Shown here in pieces: positions 45,062-53,760 of a DNA stretch of 64,000 nt (the stretch's first letter is position 1; every line of letters starts with the position of its first letter). The stretch covers positions 120,039 to 184,038 of the forward strand of contig CAYUSP010000005.1 in the NCBI GenBank assembly GCA_964447405.1, in the 5' to 3' direction. Source of the stretch: JALNZF01 sp964447405 (lineage in GTDB: Bacteria > Nitrospirota > UBA9217). The position numbers were made by a program, and so were the translations under genes. Below the pieces are notes generated by a model. That model made no database searches. It had not been told where the DNA came from and saw only the letters and a program-made list of their open reading frames with translations.

Positions 45062-45895
45062 TTATACTTCCGGCAACATGATATTGATCTGCGATCCCGG
45101 AAAATAGATCAGCCCCCGCTCCTCAGCCTTCCCCCGAGACCAGGCAGGGATCAGAGCAAGCCGCGCCGTGCCAGAACGAATAGAGATTCTGCCCTGCCAC
45201 TGCTCAACAAATCGCCTCACTGCTGCGAGGCCGTGTCCCCTTCCCTCGTCCTGGTGGCGCGAGGCGCCATGGAGCAGTGCTTTTTCAATGGCATCGAAAT
45301 CACTCTTGAGCTTGAACCTGCTGGAGAGCGATTTTCTAAATCCGATACCGGCATCCATTACTGCGATCTTCACGATGTTCTTCCCAAGACTTTGGAAACG
45401 GTATTTCTGGATACCCACGAATCCCTTGTTCTCGCTGTGCTCAACGATATTCTGGCAGATCTCGGAGAGCGCCACAATGAAACCGTTGATGGCGCGGCTG
45501 TCATAATGAAGGTGCCTGGCAAGAATGGCCTGCGCCCGCTCCTCCACCCTGCCTACAATATAATGGATATCATTCGCCCGCTCGATCGGCGTAATCTCGA
45601 GCAGGACATCGGACTCTTCTGATTTTATGATCGCAGGCGGCTGCATTGGCTCGAGAGAGAAGTAACGTCTGGCGTGCGCGTAGAAATCCATCCTCTCAAG
45701 ATACTGCAGAACCTCGGCCGAACGCGGCAGCATGACGGTCTTCTTTATGTCCTCGAGCATACAGAGTTCGCCGATCTCGAGGAGACCCAGCATACCATAG
45801 GGATCTGTGAACGTGACCTCTCTTAAATCGATCTGTTCCGAATGAATAAAGGTCTTGAGGGTCTTTTCAAATGTATCTTCAATAAGGTGGTTCAT
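45062..45895 (-). CDS. STAS-like/HATPase (anti-sigma-type) fusion
   Basis: The C-terminal half (about 140-270) is a GHKL ATPase of the SpoIIAB/RsbW type. It has an N-box SEICQNIVEHSENKG, a G1 MDAGIGF and a G2 GRGHGLAAVRRFVEQ. The N-terminal half (about 1-120) has STAS-like features (IDLREVTFTDPYGMLGLLEI with MLPRSAEVLQYLERMDFY). Fused STAS-ATPase proteins may control sigma factors or partner proteins by serine phosphorylation. ATG 45895 is taken; a TTG directly after the pgpA stop (45973) would add 26 residues and cannot be ruled out, as neither has a strong RBS. It lies downstream of pgpA; targets unknown. Confidence 0.7.
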   Translation of the reverse strand: MNHLIEDTFEKTLKTFIHSEQIDLREVTFTDPYGMLGLLEIGELCMLEDIKKTVMLPRSAEVLQYLERMDFYAHARRYFSLEPMQPPAIIKSEESDVLLEITPIERANDIHYIVGRVEERAQAILARHLHYDSRAINGFIVALSEICQNIVEHSENKGFVGIQKYRFQSLGKNIVKIAVMDAGIGFRKSLSSRFKLKSDFDAIEKALLHGASRHQDEGRGHGLAAVRRFVEQWQGRISIRSGTARLALIPAWSRGKAEERGLIYFPGSQINIMLPEV

Positions 45896-45973
45896 GAGGT
45901 TATCTTTGGATTGGAAATAGGATTGATAGTAAGGGCTTCTCTGTACGTACTCTGTGAAGCGATAAAGGCACAA

Positions 45974-46438
45974 CTACAAAGGACCGTAAAAAAGCCACAT
46001 CTGTAGCACGATATTCGCGTAAACTCCCGCGCCGACATCATCGAGCATCACACCGATACCACCGTGCAGGTGTTGAAGCTGTTTCAGCGGCCATGGCTTC
46101 ACAATGTCGAATATACGGAACAATATAAAACCTGCGGCTATTAAAACCAGGGAAGAGGGGACCATGCACATAGCTACGAGATAGCCGGCGATCTCGTCGA
46201 TTACGATCGACGGGCTGTCAATTCGATCCAGTATAACTTCTGCGCGGCCGGCTGCCCATGTCCCCAGGATGAGGAGAAGCAGGAGGATAGCAAAATAATA
46301 GCCATAAAAAAGGTCCTTCACTGATACATAGAGAAGGACCCCAACGATCGTGCCTGCGGTTCCCGGAGCAAAAGGGATCCTGCCGGCATATGCGCCTTGA
46401 GCTATGAAGAGGATGGCAGTCTTGAGCATACTGCTCAT
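45974..46438 (-). CDS. pgpA: Phosphatidylglycerophosphatase A
   Basis: The 154-residue membrane protein has the PgpA family pattern: GAYAGRIPFAPGTAGTIVGV with several helices, and an RAEVILDRIDSPSIVIDEIAG-type loop (Asp-rich, catalytic). The C-terminal segment is GIGVMLDDVGAGVYANIVL. It dephosphorylates phosphatidylglycerophosphate to phosphatidylglycerol in the inner membrane. It is in a run with the HsdR-N-like gene before it and the ATPase after it. Confidence 0.92.
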   Translation of the reverse strand: MSSMLKTAILFIAQGAYAGRIPFAPGTAGTIVGVLLYVSVKDLFYGYYFAILLLLLILGTWAAGRAEVILDRIDSPSIVIDEIAGYLVAMCMVPSSLVLIAAGFILFRIFDIVKPWPLKQLQHLHGGIGVMLDDVGAGVYANIVLQMWLFYGPL

Positions 46439-46447
46439 ACCTGCACC

Positions 46448-47032
46448 CTAGGCTTGATCACTCTGCTCAAGCTGCACGCCTCCATCCTTACCCCGCGGGA
46501 TACAGCATTGGATTGCATCAAATGCGAGCAGAATACGCTTTTCGCGCTCCAGCTTATCTGCGGGAACAGGTTGGAGGTTCCGTTCAGCCAGCAGGATAAT
46601 GAGCTGTTCCCTGGTTGGGATCGCCTCAAATCCCTCCCCCACTGTTTTACCGGTCATACTATCAAGCACCACCGCGCTCATCGGATCCATGACCACAGCG
46701 AGGGGAACCGGCATACTGCCGTAAACACGCGCAATTGCGACCGCGTGGCGTTCGCGGGAGGACAGGGAACCAGCGGCGCATTTTATGATCATGGCATCCC
46801 TGCCATCGAGCGTCACAAGGAAATCTACAGAGGATCCTGTTATCTCTTCGCCGAGCATGACATCAAAGCTGATATTTTTCCGGATTTCCTGCGGAGCGAA
46901 GCCTTTCTCGTTCAACAGCATTCTTTCGGCGATATGTCTGACCGCCGCAGCCATTGCCTCACCGTCATCGATCTCCTGCTGGATGATCGATAATATCTTT
47001 TTTTCCCTGACCACAAATTCGTCTTCCATCAA
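46448..47032 (-). CDS. HsdR N-terminal-like nuclease-fold protein
   Basis: The 194-residue protein resembles the type I restriction HsdR N-terminal-like family, single-domain relatives in Nitrospirota/Deltaproteobacteria. The likely catalytic segment GSSVDFLVTLDGRDAMIIKC places an Asp and a Lys as in a PD-(D/E)xK nuclease (about 67-86), but the acidic residue before the Lys is changed to I-I-K, so activity is doubtful. It is downstream of the GroES-like gene by 14 bp and before pgpA. No methylase or specificity subunit is nearby, so it is not a restriction system. Confidence 0.65.
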   Translation of the reverse strand: MMEDEFVVREKKILSIIQQEIDDGEAMAAAVRHIAERMLLNEKGFAPQEIRKNISFDVMLGEEITGSSVDFLVTLDGRDAMIIKCAAGSLSSRERHAVAIARVYGSMPVPLAVVMDPMSAVVLDSMTGKTVGEGFEAIPTREQLIILLAERNLQPVPADKLEREKRILLAFDAIQCCIPRGKDGGVQLEQSDQA

Positions 47033-47045
47033 GCCTCGAGCGATT

Positions 47046-47681
47046 CTACTTTTTCTTTTTCGACTTTTTAACAGCCACTTTTAATGACTTCGGAGATTTC
47101 TTTGCTGTTTTTTTCACCTTTTCCGGCTTCTTTTTAACACTGGTTTTCTTTGCTGCAACCCGCTTCTTTACAGCCGGCTTCTTCTCAGCTTTTTTCTTCA
47201 TGGTTTTTTTCTTTGTCGCCTTTTTCTTGGTCGCTGTCTTCTTTGCCGTGCCTCGAACCGTTGCGTTCGTATCTATTTTCATGAGCGATGTAAAACCGGC
47301 TGGAGCGGTACTCGCGGGTATCTGCAAGCGATTCGGCGCAGGCAAATGGAGCTGCTTTACCTCCGGCAAAATGCCGAGTATGTCGCGCTCCCGCACAAGA
47401 ACCAGGTCCTCTCCGCCAAGTTTGTAGGTCTGGCCGGCATACTGCTCGTACAATACACGTGCACCAGGCTCTATTGTGGTGGGAATGAACTTGCGTTCTT
47501 TCTGTTCGTCTTTCTTTCGGCCATGTTTCTTTTCCTCAAGAGCGCCGGGACCGATAGCGATGACAATACCTTCCTGCGGTTTTTCCTTGGCTGTATCAGG
47601 GATGTAAAGCCCGCCTGACGTAATCTCCGCAGCCACCGTCGGACGGATAACAGCCCAGTCATTCATAGGCCTCAGTTTCAT
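47046..47681 (-). CDS. groES: GroES-like co-chaperonin with histone-H1-like tail
   Basis: Residues 1 to about 108 are a GroES/Hsp10 core: MKLRPMNDWAVIRPT, mobile-loop-type SGGLYIPDTAKEKPQEG, IAIGPG, ARVLYEQYAGQTYKLGGEDL and the final LVRERDILGIL. An inserted charged stretch (about 48-64, EEKKHGRKKDEQKERK) is absent from classical GroES. After a linker (about 108-137) come about 74 residues of nearly pure Lys/Ala/Thr (KKTATKKKATKKKTMKKK...), similar to AlgP/histone-H1-like tails that bind DNA, RNA or polyanions. A canonical GroES is 95-100 residues, so this is more than double. No groEL lies beside it and no CIRCE element precedes it. Possible roles include DNA/polyphosphate-associated chaperoning. 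The gene starts the 45-47.7 kb leftward run. Confidence 0.85.
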   Translation of the reverse strand: MKLRPMNDWAVIRPTVAAEITSGGLYIPDTAKEKPQEGIVIAIGPGALEEKKHGRKKDEQKERKFIPTTIEPGARVLYEQYAGQTYKLGGEDLVLVRERDILGILPEVKQLHLPAPNRLQIPASTAPAGFTSLMKIDTNATVRGTAKKTATKKKATKKKTMKKKAEKKPAVKKRVAAKKTSVKKKPEKVKKTAKKSPKSLKVAVKKSKKKK

Positions 47682-47947
47682 GATACTCCTCCTTCTCCCC
47701 TAGGGAGTAATGTCTATTGTATGCGCAATACGGGTGCTATTTGAATATGGATATGGCGATCAGGATTCTGCTTCAGCGTGGTTCACACATACCCTGATGA
47801 AGACCCTCTCTTGTTTCCATGCTTACGGCATTATACTCAATATTGCAGCGGGTGTCAAAAGCACATCTAAAGAACAACCTTGATGCTTTTTAAGGCTCTT
47901 CTGACTTTCCTGTGGGTGCCACGAAGTTCTTTTTGATTATGTTCATT

Positions 47948-48298
47948 GTCACCTTTCTTGACGCCAAGAAAGGTGACCCAAAGAAGGCGCCCCGGCGAAA
48001 ATTCTTTACGCCATGCTCGGTCGTCCTCACTACATTTCGGAAACTCGCCCTTCGGGCTCAGACAGTCCGAAATGCTTTACGTTCGGACTCGGTCGCATGG
48101 CTAAATTTCCGCATGGGGAACCTGGCCCCTGCTTCAAATCTTTTCCCCAAACCCCGCACGTCCCCGGAGCGGGCCTACGCTATTTTGGGGCACCCGTCTT
48201 GGCCTGAGAGAGCGACCCGCTGGGCGAACGCGCATGTCTGAGACCGCAGGCCGAGTTTGCGCGGTCGAGTGAGCGTGGCCTTAGACGGGTCCAAAATA
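47948..48298. repeat. Structured non-coding repeat, candidate RNA
   Basis: This stretch between two divergent genes has dense inverted repeats. A perfect 13-bp stem with a 4-nt loop lies at 47948-47960/47965-47977. A 9-bp stem with inner GCCC/GGGC lies at 48033-48041/48066-48074. A long-range stem runs from 48181-48204 to 48277-48298: TATTTTGG with CCAAAATA, ACCCGTCT with AGACGGGT, and GGCC with GGCC. It encloses a hairpin at 48242-48247/48261-48266. Any open frames here read through the stems, have no RBS, and probably represent the recurrent spurious reading frames of a genomic repeat family. It could be a structured RNA or a mobile repeat. Strand is not known. Confidence 0.55.
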
Positions 48299-48636
48299 AC
48301 GTTAAGACCGCGAAGGGGATGTGCAGAAAAACAGCAGTTGTCCCTTGAGTAAACGTGCAAAGAACCTGGAGAATCTCCCACACCAAACCCAGAAGACCCC
48401 TTTTTAATTACTCGGTAATAATGCTGAATGGGAAATCAGCCGATTACTCCCCCCGCTTCATACCTTGCTTGCAATGCACTATTATGTATATACACCACCT
48501 GCAACATCATGTCCACTGTGCAGAAGATCGTACCACAATTATTTGTTGATTTTTTGGGTGGTTCGAGGTAATCTTAAAAAACTCGGAATAAATTCATCCC
48601 CTATTTATATTTTTTAATAGAAGCGAGGAGCATTTC
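48299..48636. other. Intergenic, upstream of the FN3-like lipoprotein
   Basis: AT-rich sequence before the GTG start at 48637, with the RBS GAGGAG at about 48626. No gene is seen. I found neither a sigma-54 box nor a clear sigma-70 promoter. Confidence 0.35.
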
Positions 48637-49149
48637 GTGGTCCAAAAAGCCAGTACTGCCGCTTATTTTGTCCTTTTTGCCTTCTCGGTCTTTTTCATGC
48701 CGGGAATTGGCTGCGGCAGTGGTTCAGGTGGGAAAATTGAATCTGTAAATACATCGACAACCGCCATACAACCAAACGACTATCAACAGACCAGTACTTC
48801 AGACTCCAATATTGCGTCCAATATAACTACGTCGCAGACTATCATCCATCCGGCCCTCACATGGGCAGCACCGACACACTATACAGACAATACTGTCATT
48901 AATAGAGGTGATCTTAAGGAATATCGCATATATTATGGCTTATCCTCGAGGTTATCCCCTACCTTTTCAGGTTTTGCAGGTACGTATTCTTTACCATCCT
49001 ATGAACCCGGCAATAATCCTGGAACCATTATAGGTACGGAAGTATTGAACCTTACTTCTGCCATATATTATTTTTCCGTTACAGCTGTCGATAAAAATGG
49101 CGTAGAAAGTGATTACTCTAATGAAGTCGCGAAATACATGCAGAGGTAG
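48637..49149 (+). CDS. Small lipoprotein with fibronectin-III-like domain
   Basis: The 170-residue protein (GTG start, RBS GAGGAG) has a lipoprotein signal with lipobox GIGC (Cys27), a Ser/Thr-rich linker (about 30-75) and a FN3-like domain (about 80-165) with LKEYRIYYGLSS and YYFSVTAVDKNGVESDYSNE. A hairpin terminator follows at 49201. It is similar in its FN3-type part to the next lipoprotein at 49375. Such proteins are common near exosortase/exopolysaccharide loci; role unknown. Confidence 0.7.
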   Translation: MVQKASTAAYFVLFAFSVFFMPGIGCGSGSGGKIESVNTSTTAIQPNDYQQTSTSDSNIASNITTSQTIIHPALTWAAPTHYTDNTVINRGDLKEYRIYYGLSSRLSPTFSGFAGTYSLPSYEPGNNPGTIIGTEVLNLTSAIYYFSVTAVDKNGVESDYSNEVAKYMQR

Positions 49150-49200
49150 CAATCATATACTTGGTTATCTGTATAATCCGTGGGACCGTAGAAAATGTAA

Positions 49201-49234
49201 AAAGCCTTGGAGTTTTTCGCCCAAGGCTTTTTTT
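49201..49234 (+). terminator. Rho-independent terminator after the lipoprotein gene
   Basis: AAAGCCTTGG (49201-49210) and CCAAGGCTTT (49221-49230) form a 10-bp stem with a 10-nt loop, followed by a run of seven T. It lies about 55 bp past the stop at 49149. Confidence 0.85.
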
Positions 49235-49374
49235 AAAGAACTGTTTAAGGTTTCCCTGGGCCGTGTGATTATAGCACCCAGACTGTTACAACACCCTGTT
49301 TTCTTCTATTCAAGTTATGAAAGATATGGTAATATGACAATAAGTTGCAGGAGCTGGAGGTACATTCAACGATC

Positions 49375-49734
49375 ATGCGATACCCTGCCTTATTTGGTGC
49401 CATCATAATATTACTTGTTCTCGGAACAATGCATGGATGTTCTCAAGGTGGCGGTCTTACGATAGAAGGTACAACACTACGCTGGAATCAGGTTGATTCT
49501 TATGATAATGGTGACCCTCTCGATCCCGCAACAGTGAGCTATATCGTGTATTATGGAAGCGGACCTGATCCTTACTTAAGCGGGCGCGGTACAGTAACAA
49601 TAGACGCAGGAACTACTTCATATGACATTACAAGGCTACAGCTTACGCCAGGCGACAATGTGTTTTGTGTTACCGCTGTAGATCCTTCCGGGATTGCGAG
49701 TCTGCCATCCCGTACTGTAAAGACAACTATATAG
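49375..49734 (+). CDS. Small FN3-like lipoprotein
   Basis: The 119-residue protein has a lipoprotein signal (MRYPALFGAIIILLVLGTM with Cys in HGC, near residue 22) and an FN3-like domain with SYIVYYGSGPDPYLSGRGTV and FCVTAVDPSGIASLPS. The ATG at 49375 is taken from the signal-peptide pattern; a GGAGG lies 14 nt upstream, slightly far. It is convergent with prsR, 23 bp away. Function unknown; partner of the polysaccharide/surface system by location only. Confidence 0.65.
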   Translation: MRYPALFGAIIILLVLGTMHGCSQGGGLTIEGTTLRWNQVDSYDNGDPLDPATVSYIVYYGSGPDPYLSGRGTVTIDAGTTSYDITRLQLTPGDNVFCVTAVDPSGIASLPSRTVKTTI

Positions 49735-49757
49735 TAAGTCATTCACTAATTAGTATC

Positions 49758-51161
49758 TCAGTTTCCACCAGGTTCCCCATTCTCCTGATGCACTTCGCTG
49801 TGCAATCCGTGCTTTTTCATAAGGTCGTATAAGGTGGGCCTGCTTATGGCTAGCTCTTCCGCGGTCTTTGCGATATTCCCCATGTGCCTGTCCAATGAAA
49901 GCATAACCATTTCCTTCTCGACCCTTTCCTTGGCATCCTTGAGTGTTCGTACGTCCGGATCCACAAGCCGGGGCGCCGCTGGGACGCCGTCAAACCCCAG
50001 ATCATGAGCCTCAACCAGGGGATTGTCAGACAGCAGTATCGCCCTTTGGATCTTGTTCTCAAGTTCCCGGATATTTCCCGGCCAAGCATAGGTTGCCAGG
50101 TTTTCGAAAGCAGCTGAATTGAAGCCTCTCACCCGTTTATTGTAGAGATCACAATATCGTTTAAGGAAATAGTTCGCCAGGACCGCAACATCGCCTTTCC
50201 GTTCTCTGAGCGGCGGAACTTTGATGAGCACCACACCAAGCCTATAATAAAGGTCTTCCCTGAACCTTCCCTCCTTGGTTTCTTTCAGCAGATCGCGATT
50301 CGTGGCAGCAAGGATCCGGGTATTGAGTGCAATGTCCTCTCTGCCCCCGATTCGTTGAATGGTCTTTTCCTGAAGGAAACGAAGCAGTTTTACCTGGAGA
50401 AGGGGTGGAAGTTCGCCAATCTCATCAAGAAAGAGTGTGCCGTTCTGCGCGTATTCAACCTTGCCCTGCACCTGCGCATTGGCACCGGTAAATGCGCCTT
50501 TTTCATACCCAAAGAGTTCGGATTCGAGGAGCGTCTCCGGAATCGCTCCGCAGTTGATGGGAATGAAGGGGCCGTCCTTGCGGAGACTCATGGCGTGAAT
50601 CCCTTTTGCCACGAGTTCTTTGCCTGTTCCGCTTTCGCCCTGGATCAGCACAGAAGCATCAGAAGACGCAACCTTCTTCATGGTAGCGAACACTGTCTGC
50701 ATTTCCGCGCATTGCCCGATCATATTGCCAACCAGCGATGTCTGGCGTTCAAGAGCGGTATGCAGGGAGCGGTTCTGTTCTTCAATGGCAGAGAGATGAA
50801 ATGCACGGCGGATAATGACTTTTAGTTCGTCGAGATTGATTGGTTTTTGATAATAATCGTATGCGCCCTGTTGAATTGCTTTCAAAGCATTCTCGCGCTG
50901 ATCATTACCGGTAATCACGATGATCTTTGAAGCAGGATTATGGCGCAGCATCTCCTGCAAACATCGGAATCCTTCCTCGGTTCCATTTTCAAAGGGCGGC
51001 AAACCAAGGTCAAGCGTAGTCACGCGTGGATTGTTTTTTTTGAACAAGGATACTGCTTCATTTCCGTCCTTGGCCAGGGCAACGGAATATTCCTTGCCCA
51101 GGCTCCACTTCAATTGAGTTCTGATCTCTTCACTGTCATCAGTTATGAGCAGTTTTTCCAT
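49758..51161 (-). CDS. prsR: PEP-CTERM system sigma-54 response regulator PrsR
   Basis: The 467-residue NtrC-type regulator has a receiver domain (1-120; DDS at 8-10, phosphoacceptor Asp in TLDLGLPP, Lys in YQKPINLDEL). An AAA+ domain (about 145-370) carries Walker A GESGTGKE (about 177) and GAFTGA for sigma-54 contact (about 220). The C-terminal Fis-type helix-turn-helix is GNIAKTAEELAISRPTLYDL. It is the partner of PrsK in the exosortase/PEP-CTERM regulon. The vanZ-like gene lies between the pair. A probable target is the sigma-54 promoter at 21055-21070. Confidence 0.92.
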   Translation of the reverse strand: MEKLLITDDSEEIRTQLKWSLGKEYSVALAKDGNEAVSLFKKNNPRVTTLDLGLPPFENGTEEGFRCLQEMLRHNPASKIIVITGNDQRENALKAIQQGAYDYYQKPINLDELKVIIRRAFHLSAIEEQNRSLHTALERQTSLVGNMIGQCAEMQTVFATMKKVASSDASVLIQGESGTGKELVAKGIHAMSLRKDGPFIPINCGAIPETLLESELFGYEKGAFTGANAQVQGKVEYAQNGTLFLDEIGELPPLLQVKLLRFLQEKTIQRIGGREDIALNTRILAATNRDLLKETKEGRFREDLYYRLGVVLIKVPPLRERKGDVAVLANYFLKRYCDLYNKRVRGFNSAAFENLATYAWPGNIRELENKIQRAILLSDNPLVEAHDLGFDGVPAAPRLVDPDVRTLKDAKERVEKEMVMLSLDRHMGNIAKTAEELAISRPTLYDLMKKHGLHSEVHQENGEPGGN

Positions 51162-51225
51162 ATTGGGCTCCTACTACAGTATTTCTTGCATTCTGTGTGC
51201 GCTACGCGTTTAAATGCTCTTCTTT

Positions 51226-51603
51226 TTACAGTTGATTACTTTTCGCGCTGTAAGCGAAGCTTAAAAAAATGATGGCTCCACACGAGTCGATGAAAACGTC
51301 AATGACTGATCCATGCCTGCCCGGTGTGAACAATTGATGATACTCGTCTGATGCAGCATACAAGACGGTGAATATAAAACTGACCATGAATACGCCAATC
51401 CCTGTATCGCCGAGCGATCTCTTCCTTTTGAGCGCATAAAGATAAAGAATGGATAATATGCCGAACAATGCCACATGGCCGCCCTTTTTTATAAGGTCCA
51501 GATAGAGCTCATCAGGTCCCAGCGACTTGCCAGGCAACGATGACAAAAAGTAGATCAAGGCCATCCACAGGACAGCGAGTACGGGAAAAATCCCTGTTTT
51601 CAT
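51226..51603 (-). CDS. VanZ-like membrane protein
   Basis: The 125-residue protein from ATG 51603 (MKTGIFPVLAVLWMALIYFL) has four predicted helices and the VanZ-type motif ASDEYHQLFTPGRHGSVIDVFIDSCG. It overlaps the prsK stop with ATGA. VanZ-like proteins occur in many PEP-CTERM loci and may aid polysaccharide or glycan handling; its function is not known. A longer upstream frame has no family support. Confidence 0.82.
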   Translation of the reverse strand: MKTGIFPVLAVLWMALIYFLSSLPGKSLGPDELYLDLIKKGGHVALFGILSILYLYALKRKRSLGDTGIGVFMVSFIFTVLYAASDEYHQLFTPGRHGSVIDVFIDSCGAIIFLSFAYSAKSNQL

Positions 51604-53678
51604 CTGACAACCTGGGCGGCTTCGGCCAGAGGAAGAAGTACTATGAATGTCGTCCCTTTGTTGACCTCGCTCTGCACATCGATCCTGCCGTTGTGGGCTG
51701 CAACGATCTGCCGGCATTGATACAAGCCGATGCCCAGGCCCTTTTCTTTAGTCGTGCTGAACGGTTTGAATAGCTGATGTTTCATAAAATCATCGGTCAT
51801 TCCTTTTCCAGTATCCGAGATCCTGATAAATGCTTTCCCTTGTTCCTCACCAGCCTCAACCATGACCGAACCTTTGTTGTCGCATGCCTCGACGGCATTC
51901 TGAATAAGGTTGTGGACCACTTTCTTGATCTCTTCAGCGTCAATAGAGGTATATGCCTGGGAGCCCTCATACGCCAGGCGTATTTTCCCCTGACGCAGTT
52001 TCACCATTTCATGAACTACTGCGCGGCACAGGCGGTCCACATCCTCAACGCCTGACCGGATGGCTATCCGCTCCGGGATCGCCCTGAGACGCTGTATCAG
52101 GTCTTTCATCTTGTCCAGCGTATTTTTTATGGTCTTGATCGCGTCCTGCTGAAAATCAGGATTACCGATATGCTCTTCTGCATTGTCGACGACCAGGGAA
52201 AGACCGGTAGTCAGATTTTTCAGATCGTGGATGACAAAGGTTGAAATGCGGGACACCGCTGCCATAGCACGCATTTCCAGCACCTCTTCCGACAATCTGA
52301 GGTTTGTGATCGCTTGCGCAGCCTGACGCGCCAGGACCTTCATCAGATCGTAATCATCATAGTTCAACCTCTCCGGCATGACACGTCCGCTCAAGGCGAC
52401 GAGACCTTCTATCCTGTTGTTGCTGATCAAGGGTACGATCAGCCAGGTGCCTCCGTGCTGCATGGTTTCCCTTTCCTTCGGTGACAACGGATGCTCCTCA
52501 TCAGTCAGGTCGAGCACTCTCTCCTGCTTAAGAAAATAGGAGTGCAGATTCTCCGATACGAGCAGCTCGACCTGGCTGTCTTTCATGAAGTGCTGCAAGG
52601 TCCTTGCATAGCGCTTCCCGTCCGTGGCAGGGAGATAGAGCGCCGCACCGCCGATGCTGAACGTGTCCCGGTAAATAGACAGGATCGCCTCCTGCACATC
52701 GCTGAGCGTGGAGCAGGACGTAAGCAGATTGGTGAACTTTATCCATTCCTCACGATAGTCATGTTTGTTCGCATAGAAGTGTTTGCTTATGTATACCTTC
52801 GCTCTCTGCCTCATTTTTTCCGAGAGGAGTATGGCAAGCAAAAACATACCGCCGGCGAACGCAAGCACAATGGCGAAATTCCGGCCAAAACTGACGCCGA
52901 AATACTGCATACCCTCGCCAATGAGTCCAAGCCCTATCAGATAGAAACCGACGACCAACAGGGTGATGGAACGATAGATTACGTGGCGCGATATGGACAC
53001 GCGAGTTTCATTGCCCCGAAATACCCGCGAGTAAACGATAAGCAGCGTAGCAAGAATAAAGATGGTAGACCGTATGGGGACCAGATTCAGGTTGATGGTC
53101 CTGTACAAAAGTCCCTGGCTGTAATAGAAGATCAGGACAGCAAACAGGCTCATGTATCCTATTGCTTCGAACTTCATCCGGTTTCTGGCCATGCCATGGG
53201 TCGCGCTCAACGTGGTCTCTACGTTCGTCAAGGCAAATATCATCGCGGACATAATGCTGATGTAATACCAGTATCCTTCATTTCCGAGGAACAGAACCCT
53301 TTCATTATGAAAATCGGGAGAATAGGCAATATCAGTGCCCGTAGCCAGCAGCATACACAGGGGAAGCAGGGCTAAAGCTCCTGCAAGCCCGAGCTTAAAT
53401 CGGGAATCGTTTCCAAAAGGCCGACTCCGCCCATAGGACAGGCTCATCATGATGCATGCTGCAGCCAAAAGCGCTTCTATATAAAGTGTTATTGTCCTGA
53501 ACTGCTCTATCCGATCATCGAGTTGGAGAGACAACTGGTCTGAAGTTTCCAGGCCTGCAAGTAGAAAAGCCACCACGAGAACGAACGAGTTCGTAACACT
53601 CCTCTGCCGGATCAGAACGTATATTCCCGTTGCAAGAAGGAAGAAGGCTGCTATGGATGATATAATTATCCCGTTCAT
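51600..53678 (-). CDS. prsK: PEP-CTERM system histidine kinase PrsK
   Basis: The 692-residue protein has about seven to eight N-terminal helices (1-290) and a GAF domain (about 310-460). A histidine-kinase core follows with the phosphoacceptor region VSRISTFVIHDLKNLTTGL (His near 483) and the HATPase: N-box HNLIQNAVEACDNKG, G1 DTGKGM, and GLGIGLYQCRQIV. It matches the XrtA/PEP-CTERM system kinase PrsK. It is first in a prsK-vanZ-prsR leftward group with coupled stops and starts. The membrane-integral sensor part implies a signal from the envelope, perhaps polymer status. Confidence 0.93.
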   Translation of the reverse strand: MNGIIISSIAAFFLLATGIYVLIRQRSVTNSFVLVVAFLLAGLETSDQLSLQLDDRIEQFRTITLYIEALLAAACIMMSLSYGRSRPFGNDSRFKLGLAGALALLPLCMLLATGTDIAYSPDFHNERVLFLGNEGYWYYISIMSAMIFALTNVETTLSATHGMARNRMKFEAIGYMSLFAVLIFYYSQGLLYRTINLNLVPIRSTIFILATLLIVYSRVFRGNETRVSISRHVIYRSITLLVVGFYLIGLGLIGEGMQYFGVSFGRNFAIVLAFAGGMFLLAILLSEKMRQRAKVYISKHFYANKHDYREEWIKFTNLLTSCSTLSDVQEAILSIYRDTFSIGGAALYLPATDGKRYARTLQHFMKDSQVELLVSENLHSYFLKQERVLDLTDEEHPLSPKERETMQHGGTWLIVPLISNNRIEGLVALSGRVMPERLNYDDYDLMKVLARQAAQAITNLRLSEEVLEMRAMAAVSRISTFVIHDLKNLTTGLSLVVDNAEEHIGNPDFQQDAIKTIKNTLDKMKDLIQRLRAIPERIAIRSGVEDVDRLCRAVVHEMVKLRQGKIRLAYEGSQAYTSIDAEEIKKVVHNLIQNAVEACDNKGSVMVEAGEEQGKAFIRISDTGKGMTDDFMKHQLFKPFSTTKEKGLGIGLYQCRQIVAAHNGRIDVQSEVNKGTTFIVLLPLAEAAQVVR

Positions 53679-53760
53679 GGTTGCTTATTGGGGCACAGTT
53701 TACTGTAACCAGGAGGCAGAAGACGCTGTGATCTGATTCACAGACTCTGTACCCTGATCA

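Noticed and set aside
47682..47947. Search for a CIRCE heat-shock element upstream of groES
   Set aside because: No TTAGCACTC-N9-GAGTGCTAA-like pair seen; no call made.
47912..48241. Plus-strand 109-codon open frame inside the structured repeat
   Set aside because: Reads through hairpins, lacks RBS and domain, and resembles the recurring spurious frames of repeat elements; treated as non-coding.
52491..53375. Long plus-strand frame antisense to prsK
   Set aside because: Shadow of the kinase gene, no recognisable protein.
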